Below, piece by piece: positions 20,734-32,213 of a stretch of DNA of 64,000 bases. Made by a program: the position numbers and the translations under genes. Location: contig JADGKB010000009.1 in assembly GCA_027604185.1 (NCBI GenBank), positions 173,412 to 237,411 of the forward strand. The letters run 5' to 3'. Under the pieces are notes generated by a model. The model was not told where the DNA came from, made no database searches, and saw only the letters and a program-made list of their open reading frames with translations. This stretch comes from Boothiomyces macroporosus (lineage: Eukaryota; Chytridiomycota; Chytridiomycetes; Rhizophydiales; Terramycetaceae). Position 1 is the stretch's first letter. Each line of letters begins with the position of its first letter.

Positions 20734-22884
20734 ATGGACGCATTTCTAAGTTGGGTAATAATAATTAACATAGGTAAGCGTAACTAACCATAGGTAAGTC
20801 CGCATTCATGTAGGCGAATACAATCCAAGAGACTACCGTAGAGTCGCTTGCGAATGGACAATCAATCAATCTGATTCTAAACAAAATAGATTCCAATTGG
20901 TTCAAAATCAAACCGCATTCGGATAACTGGGTCATTCAATTCAATAATTTAAAGTTGAATTACAAATTGATTGGAATGTACTTGCAGGAAATGAACCAGC
21001 AAATTGGGAACCTGGAACCAATTGATTTCACCAAAATGGTAAAGAATATGGATGTGAAAGAAATTGAGAAATATTGTTTTTTGGTTATTTCGCTATGCGT
21101 AGGTATAAACTTATTTTAGGTAAGGAATTCTAACCGCAGGTTCAATGCGGGAATAATCAATTCTTTATTGAAAAGATTCAAACGCTTCCGCAAGAGCATC
21201 AGACTACTCTTATGGTTGAAATTGAAAAAGTATGTTAATTTTAATACAGACCATCAATCTGTTGAGGAATGACAAGGTGAAAAAAGATAATGTCCAAGAT
21301 CTAGAGCAAGAATTGGAGGCTTTGAAGCAAGAGAAACTGGTGCTTGAAAACAAACTAGTCCAAATGGGAAAATCAAATTCGAATGAATACAATATTCAGC
21401 TAGAAACGAGAATGTAAATAGTATTAATACAGTGTTCAACTGGAAAAAGAGAACCAAGAACTGTCTCTAAAGAATCAGCAACTGTCTTCCAAAACTGTTT
21501 CTTTGAACCAGAAATTGAACCAAGAATACGAAAAAAATGACTTTCCAAAGATTCAACTCGATGAATTCAAACAGATCGTAGACAAGTTGGAAAAGACCGA
21601 GATGATGAACGAAAAATTAAGAAAAAAGATTGATGATTTGAATGAGCAAAAGAATGAAATCTCTCACTTGAAAAGCGTTGTTGACGATTTAAACAAAAAG
21701 AACAGTAAATATCTTGTTAACCAAAGATGACTTGGAAGAACATTTCCAAAAAGTGGCTGGATTGAAGCCATTGATTGATACTTACAAAGCCCAAATTGAG
21801 CAACTGGAAGAAAAGAATTCTCAGTTGCACGTTGAGCAATTGAACCTGTCTTTTCAAGCCAAAGAATTCAAAACAAGAATCAAGAGGTACGAGCAAGAGC
21901 ATGAACGCGATTCTGAAAAGATCATGGAGCTAGAAGAGCATATCAGAGATATTGAATTGGGAGTTGGAGAGTCTAAAGAATCCAAAGATATTCTTAAAGA
22001 GCAAAGCTTGAAATTGCTTTCTCAAACTAAAGAATTGGAAAGAGTCAGAGTATTGGAAAACTTGTTGCAAGACGCAAACTCTCTAAAGCAAAAATTCCAA
22101 GAGGATTATCAACAAGTATACAAGCAAAACATTTCATTATTAAACCAAATCCAACAATTGAAAACATTTAGTGATCCATCTTCAGCAGATTTGGTTTTGA
22201 AACTTACACATGCAGAATCTCAATTAAAGCGAATGCAGTCTGAAACCGACTTGAAAAAGGAAGAAAAACATAAATCTAGAACTTCATTTTCACCAGATAA
22301 GCGATTGTTTGATGAAAACAAAAAGATAATTGCTAGATGTGAAACATTGGAGCAAGAGAAGGCCAACTTGGAAACTAATTTAGCAGAAATCAATACAAAG
22401 ATGATGGAACTATCCAAACAAAACACGTATTTATTATTAATTTAGCGATTTAAAATCCAAGCTCAATGTATACGACTCTACTACTGGTAATATGGACGAC
22501 ACGACCAAAAACCTAGTAACGGCAACGCAAAAGCTAGGCTCAGTGACTGAACAAAACGTTCAACTCCATCAAGCACTCAAACAAGCCAAAGAATTAATCC
22601 AATCACAAGACAAGAAAATCAAAGAACTCGTAAGTTCAAGCACCAGTGAAAACTTTTTAGAAGCTGTACAGTCACTCGAACATACACTCAAACAACGAGA
22701 AGCCGAAATCCAACGACTAGTTACTGAGATCAAAGATACTAGAATGGCAGCTAAACGTGAACAACGATTGATGATGAGTGCATGGTACGAGCTTGGAATT
22801 CAGTTTCAACGTAAATCTGGTGGTGGGCCGGTTTCGTGGTTGGGTCAACAGCGCCAAAACCTGTCTAAATCAAGATTACTATAA
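20734..22884 (+). CDS. Hook-family dynein adaptor
   Basis: Seven exons (20734-20754, 20814-21098, 21140-21229, 21250-21413, 21433-21704, 21727-22426, 22446-22884) give 656 residues. The N-terminal Hook domain reads FLSW, then LANGQSINLILNKIDSNWFK and DNWVIQFNNLKLNYKLIGMY, matching HOOK1-3/HookA. The rest is almost continuous coiled coil, ending in SWLGQQRQN. Hook proteins link dynein-dynactin to early endosomes. The first two introns are 59 and 41 nt and each is built of about 20-nt GT...AG units back to back; the others are 20, 19, 22 and 19 nt. Removal of all units is needed to keep the frame. It shares a 224-nt divergent promoter region with the TFIIIC gene and ends 19 nt from the transporter. 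Confidence 0.88.
20755..20813 (+). other. Triple stacked intron in Hook gene
   Basis: The 59 nt between exon 1 (ATG...TGG) and exon 2 (GCG AAT ACA) divide into three intron-like units with nothing between them. Unit 1 (20755-20773) is GTAATAATAATTAACATAG, 19 nt. Unit 2 (20774-20793) is GTAAGCGTAACTAACCATAG, 20 nt. Unit 3 (20794-20813) is GTAAGTCCGCATTCATGTAG, 20 nt. Each starts GTAA and ends TAG; units 1 and 2 also carry clear branch-like TTAAC/CTAAC. Removing only one or two units always gives a premature stop or loses the conserved Hook frame. Confidence 0.8.
21099..21139 (+). other. Double stacked intron in Hook gene
   Basis: Between SLC (exon 2) and VQCGNNQFFIEK (exon 3) lie 41 nt made of a 21-nt unit (21099-21119, GTAGG...TTTTAG) and a 20-nt unit (21120-21139, GTAAGGAATTCTAACCGCAG). 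The junction is AG|GT with no exon. Only removal of both restores the Hook-domain frame. Confidence 0.78.
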
Positions 22885-22903
22885 AATTTTTCATTTATTT
22901 TTA

Positions 22904-24302
22904 TTAGTGTCCACCTCCTCCGAGAAAGAAGATATTGAATAACGAAGTAAACATTACTATTATACCTAGCACGACCAATGAGCCACTTAGTATTTGTAGT
23001 ATACTCATTCGTTCACCGACTACCCTTTGGTTCTGGCTCAATTTAAAATAAAATAAGCCTGGTAGGATGTAGCATATGGTGGTTGACCCTGTAGCACCGA
23101 CTATACTGAGAATTGTAGACAGATCTTTGATTGAAATTGCAATTAGGTATGAACTGATCATTATTCCGATTGTTAGTGTGTTGAATCTTGCGTTTGACAT
23201 TCCGTTTGGGTCTGAGCCTGGGAATACTTTATCACAACTGTTGCGACATGGGTGGCACTGTAACGGGTAGCTGAATAGTACCAAGAACCCTATCGAAAGT
23301 TGGCCAACTGTAATCAACAATGATGGCGGATCTAAATTAGCATCAACTTACATTGTGATATAATATTTGAAGAGACGAGAGCACCAAATGTCAAGTAACC
23401 GATTATACCAATTGTTTGATATACCAGAAAAGAAGTCCCGATTGATCGAGAAATGACTTTGTTTAGCTGTGCAGCACTGTTATCTGACAGTTCATTATGG
23501 ATTGCGAAAATCTAAATCAGAATTAATATACATTTTGGTGGCAAGTAAAGGCAAATACAAATATCGGCAGGTGGGAGAGTGTGCTTGCATCAAATCTGAA
23601 CCATTCAATATCTTCAAATGTTGGGAATTCTGGCATTGAGTCTACTGGTGCAATGTAGAAAGAGATTACCACATAGAGCAAATAGACAACAGCTAATAAG
23701 GAAAAGGCAGACGTGTAGCGAAGCGAATCCAATCTGCGCATGAATGAAGTAGGTATAACTGCGATAATAGACAAAGTTATCCAGAACTCTCTGTTTCTCC
23801 AAATGCTGTCCAATCCCATATCAGGATAAAATCCCAACATGACTTGTGGCATCAGTCCACCTAAAATGACAAGGTACGATATCGACACCCCAAAACATTT
23901 GATTGCAATAGCCAAATCAAAATAAACAGCTGCGTTTGGGTACGTAATCGATGCGCAAGTAAAAAAAGACGATTTCCTTCCAACTTGAGCTGCCATTCTG
24001 GAGAGTAGAAACAACCCAAACCCAGAACATGTAGCACAAAACAAAATCAAGAAAATGCCGAATCCTAAACCTGTTGCTGCTATTGCTGACGGCATAGCGA
24101 GCATCCCTGATCCTAAAATGGTGTTGATCAAATTAATGCAGGATGACAGAATAGTTCCTTGGGGTAACTGTTTGGTCTGTATGGTTTCATCTTCTATTTC
24201 TTCTAGTTGCGGATGTTCTTCTCTATCAAGCAATGGGCTAGTATCAACTTCATCATTAGTTCGTCTTTCTTCCATTTTTGTGAAACAGGGTAAAAACGTC
24301 AT
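22904..24302 (-). CDS. Vacuolar-type amino-acid transporter (AVT/SLC38)
   Basis: Exons 23532-24302, 23352-23511 and 22904-23331, with two 20-nt introns, give 452 residues. An acidic N-terminal tail holds a dileucine-like TSPLLDREEH. The AAAP-family opening follows (SSCINLINTILGSGMLAMPS), then about 11 helices. Splicing joins FTCHQN to IFAIHNELSDNSA, the family's CHQN-x2-HNE signature. Fungal AVT proteins move neutral or basic amino acids across the vacuolar membrane with proton coupling; substrate cannot be read here. The start could also be the second Met nine codons later. Convergent with Hook (19 nt). Confidence 0.9.
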
Positions 24303-24341
24303 GCTTTTAATTTGTCTTGTACAACGTTCAGGTTTAGCAGA

Positions 24342-24500
24342 ATGGATCCGGAAATGACTGGAGTGCAGATTGAATTTTATGCAGATGCAGATATCAGATT
24401 CAAGGACATGGGGAACGTTCTACAGACCCTCAAGAGCCGGCTGTTTTTGAAACGCATTATTCCAAATATTATAATACCATTGTTTTATGATTGGTTATAG
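24342..24500 (+). CDS. Possible small protein, 52 residues
   Basis: An ATG-initiated frame (MDPEMTGVQIEFYADADIRF at the start) lies in the 255-nt divergent gap between the transporter and the deacetylase. It ends in a hydrophobic stretch. A 19-nt GT...TAG segment (24480-24498) could be an intron that changes the last residues to FVYLGY. I recognise no family. A frame of this size is within chance expectation, so it is listed only as a candidate. Confidence 0.25.
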   Translation: MDPEMTGVQIEFYADADIRFKDMGNVLQTLKSRLFLKRIIPNIIIPLFYDWL

Positions 24501-24557
24501 TGTTTATCTTGGATATTAATCTTGGGGTGAAATGTCCAGAAGTTGCCCAGAAATCTC

Positions 24558-25641
24558 ATGACCAGAAAGGTTGGCCTGTTGTATTCAAAAGAATTGATCC
24601 ACTACGCAGATAGCCTTCATAATAGCGGAAGCAGAGTAATTAGAGTTAATTCAGTCCCGTCTGACTCATGACTTGATTGCAGCCTACAAGCTCCCAATAG
24701 AAATTATCGAAGCCCAAAAAGCAACGATAACAGAGCTGATGGAATATCACTCTGTTGAATACATAGGAGCAATTTATAGTACCAAAGAACTGGAGAGCGA
24801 AGGGATTTATGATCCAGTAGAAAAAACACCTTTGGAATACTTGGGATTAGTGGATGACTGTGCCAAATTTACTGATATAAAAGAGCATATTCTCTATATT
24901 GCCGGGTCTTCAATTACAGCTGCCAGAGCAATCCAAGATCACGATGTGATAATTAACTGGCAAGGAGGAAGACATCACGCAAAAAAATCTAAAGCTGCTG
25001 GGTTCTGCTATGTTAACGACGTTGTCCTGTGTATCATGCAATTACAAGAAGATTACCAAAGAATACTCTACATTGACATTGACATTCATCATGGTGACGG
25101 AGTAGAAGAGGCTTTCAGCTGCTCCAAGTCAGTTACCACCTGTTCTTTTCACATTTGTGAGCCCGGATACTTTCCTGGAAGTGGCAAGAACAGTTTGAAC
25201 GAATATACCATCAATGTCCCACTTAAGCCAGGGATTCAAGGAGAAAAGTTTCTAGCTGTTTTTACTCGTGTCGTTGAAAAAGTAATGGCGACTGCAAATC
25301 CTCAGGTGATTGTTTTGCAATGTGGAGTAGATGGGCTAGCTAGAGATCCACTTGGAGGTTGGAATTTGACAGAAGTTGATTATTGTAATTGCGTCGATTA
25401 CATCCTCAGATCGAATATGCCTACCATAATCCTGGGAGGAGGAGGATATAACCCGGTTAATGTTGCAAAATGTTGGACGAGTGTAACAGCAAAGTGTGTT
25501 GGAGTAGATTTACCAAGAGATATCCCCGAAATTGATGATTGGCCACTGTTTGCACCAGATTACTCAATCAATGTATCGAAAAGCAATCAGAAAGATTACA
25601 ACGAGTCTGTAGATTCCATTTTATGTTCTATAAGCAATTAA
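24558..25641 (+). CDS. Class I histone deacetylase, Hos1/HDAC8-like
   Basis: Exons 24558-24635 and 24655-25641 flank a 19-nt intron (24636-24654); the product is 354 residues. Zn-site and catalytic motifs are intact: GGRHHAKKSKAAGFCYVND, DIDIHHGDGVEEAF, the aspartate in CGVDGLARDPLGG, and the transition-state Tyr in ILGGGGYNPVN. GGRHH instead of GGLHH or GGWHH, together with the short tail, fits Hos1/HDAC8 rather than Rpd3. Splicing joins YADSLHNSGSR to SRLTHDLIAAY, the usual HDAC N-terminal helix. The product would deacetylate histones or, as for Hos1, cohesin Smc3; the substrate is inference. Convergent with the Rad5-like gene (67 nt). Confidence 0.92.
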
Positions 25642-25708
25642 ATGTTCTGTTTGTGATATAGTTCAAAAAGCAACTAATTTCTACACGGCTAATTAAACTG
25701 CATTTTTA

Positions 25709-28320
25709 TTAAAAAAGCTCGATTAGTTCTTCAAATGACATCTTCTCTCCATTAACTGCACCAACAAGCTCGCTTTTCCTCCTCTGTATCTCGATAATTT
25801 TCTCTTCAACACTACCCCGTATAATATACTTGTACACATTCACATCTTTGGTTTGTCCAATCCTGTGTACTCTATCAATGGCTTGATTTTCAATGCTAAC
25901 ATTCCACCACGGATCTAATAGTACCACATTATCTATGTTAGGTATTTTTACTAGCAATGGTTAGGTTTATACCGACACCTGTAGATCGCAGCGATGCTAA
26001 GAGCACTTTACAACCTGGTTTGTGGAATGCATTCAAATTGGTATCGCGTTTCTGCAGAGTCATGGTTCCATCTAACCGAGTGTATTCTATTGAGCAACTA
26101 TTGAGTTCATTCTGTACTAAATCAAGCATACTAGTCCACTGACTAAATACAATTACTTTATCTTTGGTTTTCTTTAGCAACTCTAATAAGCTTTCTAGTT
26201 TTGTAGATGATTGGTAATTTAGAGGCTTTAGAGTAATTGAATTGGATTCAGTTTCTAGAATCTTTAATACTTGTGACTCAGTAAACTTTTGTCGACATAT
26301 TGGGCAAAGAATGTCCTCACCCTTTTCTTCACTAGTTGTAATGATATCCTGTATACAAGGCTTGCAACTTGTGTGTAAACAAGGAAGTAAGATATTCTCC
26401 ATTTCAGATTCAAAGCACACTGGGCATTCCTTTATATTCTTGATTTCACTTTCTAGGTTATTAGTGTACTCTGTCTTTGTTGAGCAGTATTTTTGTATGA
26501 TTGATTCCAACTGCAGTTCAGATTCATCAGTACTTGTTTTAGAAATAAGGTTGGGATGATTACAAGCCTGCCGTAGTTTTGTTAATAGTGCAAACACATG
26601 TAAATAGTCAGCCTTCCCGATTAGCTTTAAATATTCCAGCTTTGATTTTGAATAAGCGTTGATTGCTTCATACATTTCCCGTTCAGTTGGAGAAAACTCT
26701 AGATATTTAATTTCAATATTCTTCTTTGGTAGCGGTATTATCAAGTTTCCACTAGTATCTTTCATATCCTTTGTTCTTCGTATAATCAGAGGTTCCAGGA
26801 TTGTTTGAACCGTGGTTAGTGCTGAAACGTCTCTCTTTTGGAAAGGGGTGGTGATAAAGGCATTCCAGTAGCTGTAAGAAGACCATGGCTCTACTTTGAG
26901 GAATTTCACTATGGAATACAAATCACTAATTTAGTAAATATTACTCTAGTTTGTTGATGATTGGTGTGCCTGTAATCGCCCATTTGTTGAAAGCAGCCAA
27001 ATCATAACAAGCTTTTGCTGCCAAAGTAGACCGTTCTTTGATATAATGAGCTTCATCTACAATCAACAAAAAGTACCTAGTACAATCCTGTGCCACTTTA
27101 CACTGTATAGCAACGATTTCTCCTTGTGCTCATACTCACTTGTCAATGTTCCATAAGTTGTAATTACCGCAAAAGCATCCTTTAGTTTCAAGTCTCGCTC
27201 AGTACCATGAAATATCAAAGTTTTCGCAGATCCAATGCATTTCTTGATTTCATCCCTCCACTGTGGTACCAGATTCAGAGGGCATATAATCAAAGTAGCA
27301 CCAGTCTTTTTCACTGGTTCATTTTTCTCACTTGTCAAGCTGCTGCTTTCCAGAAACCTGCTTGTGTGCATTAAAGCAATCATTTCAATAGTTTTACCCA
27401 GACCCATTTCGTCAGCTAAAATCCCTCCTTGGCAATGTCTTTCCCTAGGAAATTCGATCGATAGTTGAGTTGAAAATGGTGAATAATAAAACTCTTGATG
27501 ATCTTGCGTAGAAACCTAGATTAAAACCAGGTACTTTAATCCATAGAGGAGATAACGAAATTCCCATATCGGCATTCGCTTGCTCTTTCGTGTACATGAA
27601 CGACAACGCTTTTAGCTGATATTCACGCAGTGTTAGCAGAAACCCTTCCGCAGGATCCATCGGTTTCATATTTGAATCAATCAATGAAGCCTTGGAGTAA
27701 ATCTCCTGCCCCAAGTCAATCTCATCCTTTAGCTTTTTCACAGTTTGTTGAATCAGCCCAATCTTTTCAAATAGAGTATCAAAAGCTGCCTTGCGATCAT
27801 TGACATTAATCTCTTTGAATTCAAAAGCTTCTTTGATTATATATATTTCCAGAGATACAATTATTTCATCCAGTAAATTGATTCTTGGTGGAGCGTAAAT
27901 CACTTTTCCTTTGAATTCACAAATTCTATGAGTGATCATGGTATTAATAAACGTCGAGAATTCCGTGTTTAGTTTGGCTATGTCATGCGTAGTGCGATTG
28001 TTTCTTAGCCGTATAATTCCAGCTTTGTTCTTGATTTGCTTTGGTAATTGGACAGACACTAAATCTCCTGCTACGACTGAAGCGCCTCGCGATAGTGCGG
28101 AAGCAGTGACTGTGATTTCAGATAGTAATGCTGGGAAATGGAATGGCTTTATCCGCTTTGGTAACGGAGTTGGTTCCAGCACTCTTTTTTCTTTGCATGA
28201 TATTTCCAATATTTCACAATCCGGAATATTTTCCAGCCCTTGTTCGGCCTGGAGCCATTTGATTTCTTCCGGAGTGAGCTCCAGTTCCTGCATTTGGAGA
28301 TTGCAAGTCAAATCGGACAC
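25709..28320 (-). CDS. RAD5: Rad5/HLTF-like SNF2 translocase with RING
   Basis: Five exons (27535-28320, 27077-27515, 26945-27056, 25952-26925, 25709-25932) over introns of 19, 20, 19 and 19 nt give 844 residues. SNF2 motifs: [20 protein letters not shown] (I), IVLDEAH (II, restored by splicing), [15 protein letters not shown] (III), and [15 protein letters not shown] (VI). A C3HC4 RING sits inside the helicase ([20 protein letters not shown], then CPICRQ). This architecture defines Rad5/HLTF, which polyubiquitinates PCNA and regresses forks. The N-terminus is short (yeast Rad5 is about 1170 residues) and a HIRAN domain is not obvious, although residues about 60-100 could be a divergent one. 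Confidence 0.92.
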
Positions 28321-28367
28321 GGTTGGTGGACACTTTTATAAAAATATTTTGTAGAGTTTATTATTAT

Positions 28368-29927
28368 TCATCTGATTGTCATCTTTTTGTATTGACTGAC
28401 CAATTCGTCCTCAACCACAACCTTCTTTTTCTTGCTTTCGAATACTTTCCAAAACTTTAGATTTTCGTCCGAGGCACTGGAGGCTACCGTTTGTCCATCT
28501 GGGGATAGCGCAGTGTTCAAAATACGGGCATCGTGGCCAGGCAAGTCTGCAATTTTGTTTAGTGTTGGGTAGGACCAGATAGATAAATGATTATTTGGGA
28601 ATCCATGAGAGCTGATAAACTCCTTGTATTCAATAGACCATTGTATAGATGTAACTTGGGATCCAGCATGAATTGAATTCACTTTGGCAGAAGTTGAAGT
28701 ATTCCAAAAGTGAATCATATGGTCTTGTTTACCTCCTCCCGTAGCAAGCAAATTAATTTGCCAAGGACACCATGAAACTGCCTAGATTAATTTGTAGTAC
28801 CTTTACAGCTGCATTGTGGTTTGTCTTTGTCATTCGTGGCACTGAAGATCGCGCATCCCAGATTTGAACCAAGTTATCGTTACCTCCACTAGCAAGTAAA
28901 CCTCCATCTGGCCGCCATTTCAATCCGCAAACCTCAGACGTGTGTCCCAGCAATTCTGCAGTTTTATGATTTGCAATTCTGACATCGTGGTTCCAAATGC
29001 TTCCATCTCTGGCGCCAGAAGATAAAATATGTCTGTCCCATGATAAAACTCCAACCCTACTTGTGTGTCCTTTCATTGATCGAATTTTCGAAAATGAATC
29101 AACATCCCAGATTTGCGCATCTCCATTTGATAGCCCTACTGCTAAATAGGATCCATCTCCAGCCCATTGAACAGATGCTATATAATCATCTCCCTTTGTT
29201 TTACAAAATTCAGATACATCTCCAGTATCGCCATTCCAAATGTAGACAGTGTCCTCTAATCCAACAGCCAACAGGTTTTTACTTGACCAGTCCAGCAAAT
29301 TTAAATAGAAATCATCAGCTAGTCCAGGAGCATCCAATACCTTTTCAGGTACCAGTGGAATTCTACGTTTCGTGAGTGCGGCTTTTGGTTTAACTGGCCT
29401 GTTCCAAACCGCTCTCAAATCAGTGCGATTTGATGGAGGCGGTTCAGATCCAAATGCCAATATCCTCTTTTCAAGTGCTACACCACACGCCTTTGCCATC
29501 ACTTGTTGATAAGCTATACTTTCTTGATCTAATGGTTCGAATTTTGTTTCCTTGATATTGTACTGTGAAGTGTTGATATCCATGGCATTTCTATTAGGTA
29601 TAAAGCGGTCAAACTAAGTCAGAGTATCATTACAGTCTTGGTTTTTGTTTTTTGTTTTATAGGCGAATACACGATAGGACCAACGTTTTGCTTTGGAGAG
29701 ATTTTGAAAGGAGAGCGTTTAAATGGGGAGCGAACGGGTGTTCTAGTAGGGGAAGGTATCATTGGGGAATCTATGGATTTGAATAACGCTCTCCTAGGAG
29801 ATGGTTGCGGGGTCTTGGTCTTCTTGTGGATCATGTTGGGCGAATTTCTAGGTATTTGAAACCGTCCGGACTTGCTATTTGGAGTTCGTTGATTCATTTC
29901 CCCAACAAAAAACGAGATTTCGGACAA
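28368..29927 (-). CDS. CDC20: APC/C activator Cdc20 (Slp1-like)
   Basis: Three exons (29634-29927, 28801-29613, 28368-28781) with introns of 20 and 19 nt give 506 residues. The first intron must be spliced to expose the C-box (DRFIPNRNAMDI). Then come the Cdc20-type KRILAF segment, KVLDAPGL, seven WD40 blades (for example SSGARDGSIWNHDVR, CGLKWRPDGGLLASGGNDN) and the C-terminal Ile-Arg tail (KKMTIR) that docks on the APC/C. The N-terminus is rich in SP/TP sites, as expected for CDK control. Motif spelling favours Cdc20 over Cdh1. It lies 47 nt from the Rad5 start and 56 nt from the PFK-2 stop, in a co-directional run. Confidence 0.94.
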
Positions 29928-29983
29928 GATTCAAAATCGAGTTGAATGGCAATTATTTGTAGTTATAAAAACAATTTTTTATT

Positions 29984-31726
29984 TCAAACAAATTCATAGC
30001 CTTCACCTTGGTATTCGATTTTTCCTGTTTTAGGATCATAGGCATAGCGATGTAAATCCGCACCGTATGGCTTTGGTTGTAGGCAATAGAGAGTATGTAA
30101 GGGCACTTTAACTTTTGGCACATCGCAGAGGGGAATACCGGTAAAGTAGGCCAGCAGGGTGCGCATGACTACTTGATGTGTAACTACCAGTGCATCAACC
30201 CTCATTCTTTCTAATTCAATGATTACTGGACGCAGGCGCTCAATAACATCCAAGTAGGATTCGCCTCCTGCCCCTGGATATCTGTATTGCAGCTTTTGTT
30301 CTTGTCTAGCTAGGTATTCATCTGGATGCTTCAATTTGATTTCTTCATAAGTCATATCTTCAAAAGCCCCGGCGTAAATCTCGTTCAAGAACCTTTGTTA
30401 ATGGTAGATACTTTATATGTGATATTTCATATTTCTCTGGATCTTCTTCAAACTTTTCCGCAGTCTCTAGTGTTCTTTTTAAAGTAGAGGTGAATACACG
30501 CAAGGCTTCAACTTTACTATTCAAGGACCATGTCGAATCGTTCTGCTTTCTGTCAAACTCTTTTTCGCCGTCAATCATTTCTCTGTTTTCGATAAACTCG
30601 TAAAGCGCTTCGGCATATTTCTTTCCATTCGCTGAAAGGCTTGAATCTCCGCCTAATCTACCAACCATATTGTACAGAGATTCTCCATGTCTGGTTAGCC
30701 AAATAGTCCTCTTTACAATATGCTATCATTAAATATACAAACCATCTGCATCAGGTAAAACACACATTGTGAAGGCAGGTATCCTCTAATCCTATGCGCA
30801 ATGACTTTGTTTCCAACGTCCACAATCTTGATATAACTATTGTTAATCTGCCCTTCATCATAAATACCTTAAATTCCTACTTTCTTCCTCGTCAGATATA
30901 GTCTGATATACTTTTTCATAGTTGCTGATTCTGTTTCTGAAATCCTTGAGCGCCTCTTCCGGATCCATATTAATGTAATCCGGTCCTTGTAGTTTCATCT
31001 AGGTCAAGTCCCGATTACTCTAATATTCTGTTCAAGGAGTTCGTGATTTGGACAGATACTCTCAATGAAAAAGGCTTTAATGTGTGATTCTTGACCGACC
31101 CTATCTCTGAGCGCTTGTCTCCTAGCAATGGTTGAATTGGTAGCCTTGAATATTAGCTTTAATCTACATCGTGGATAGCGACCTTTCCTCCTTGCTTTAA
31201 CCATTCGATAGACTCGTTCAGGGTTTCCGCGGCAACCTTTTCACGTAATGAAGCCGCTTCAGCATTTGAATGATCAAAGAACTTTGCATCATGAGAAGTC
31301 CCAGTTTCTGAAGATTTTGTAACGTTATCCACTACCCTTCGCCTGTTTCCAACGTTGAACACTTTGGTATTGAATCCGCACCACGACAAATATCTTGCGA
31401 GCTTCTTGCAGATATCTAGATGAGCGAAATAGTACATGACTTGCCCCTAGCTGGTAATCCAACCTGCATTAAAAACACAAACCATAAAGATAATATACTT
31501 TGGTCCAAGTTCATTCTTTAATTCAAGTACATCTTGGTTATTATCGCCTACCTCTTCTCTTTTTGACGCTTGAATCTGATCCAGAAAGCTCGTTCTGCAT
31601 TTCAGGTTTGTCAACTTTTCGTGAAAGAAAATTAAAAGCCAGAGGATTGGCAACGTTCTGCATTGTGACTGCAAACGAGTCAATGAATGCATGAATGTTA
31701 GAGTATAGATCGCTTTCTTTTTCCAT
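29984..31726 (-). CDS. 6-phosphofructo-2-kinase/fructose-2,6-bisphosphatase
   Basis: Nine exons give 523 residues. Introns are 19, 19, 20, 23, 20, 31, 20 and 19 nt (31533-31551, 31464-31482, 31416-31435, 31145-31167, 30999-31018, 30837-30867, 30723-30742, 30393-30411). The kinase P-loop is MVGLPARGKSY, assembled from three exons, one of only 28 nt. Then come FFIESIC and QGPDYINMDPEEA. The phosphatase half has LTRHGES and the catalytic-pocket VVTHQVVMRT. The enzyme sets fructose-2,6-bisphosphate and so glycolytic flux; both active sites look intact. The start is the first ATG after an in-frame TGA in this frame. Confidence 0.94.
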
Positions 31727-31846
31727 TGCGGCAAATTGATTGGGAAAGTCACAAGGGCCGTTTGATCAAGTGCTTCCTCGCTGTTTTGGCATTTTTCATT
31801 TTCTGTGATGGCTTGTGATTTATTTTGATTCTGGGTTCAGAATCCC

Positions 31847-32002
31847 TTGAAATCAATCTGGATAATCGTTTAATCAATCTGGATAGTCCCTTAATCAATC
31901 TGGATAATCGTTTGAAATCAATGTAGACAATCGTTTGAAATCAATCTGGATAATCGTTAGAAATCAATGTAGACAATCGTTTGAAATCAATCTGGACAAT
32001 CG
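31847..32002. repeat. Minisatellite of seven 21-23-nt units
   Basis: Seven units follow one another, of the form TTGAAATCAATCTGGATAAT plus CG. Units 4 and 6 carry a second version, AATCAATGTAGACAATCG. Units begin near 31847, 31869, 31890, 31911, 31934, 31957 and 31980. The array sits inside the 487-nt divergent gap between the PFK-2 gene and the first tandem GPCR gene (31727-32213). The rest of the gap holds no recognisable gene. The array may affect either promoter, but nothing shows this directly. Confidence 0.85.
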
Positions 32003-32213
32003 CTTGGAGCGCATTACTTTTATTGAATACGCTTTTGGAATCTCTCTGCGCTTGATTCATGTTGAATATGGCTTCAAAATCTCTTCTTGGTCAATTGATG
32101 TGTTAGTTTGCACGAGGGTATTTCTGTAATTCAAGGATATAAATTCAAATCATTTGGAGGACAATGACGTTCACTTGAAAAAGACGTAATCACTCAGTGT
32201 TTTGTTTAGCAGC

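Noticed and set aside
20794..20813. Third Hook intron unit read as coding (retained) sequence
   Set aside because: Keeping it brings in-frame stops or loses the conserved Hook frame; only removal of all three units works.
31447..31752. Longer minus-strand ORF as the N-terminus of PFK-2
   Set aside because: The other frame, joined by a 19-nt intron at 31533-31551, gives a normal hydrophilic N-terminus and matches the intron size class.
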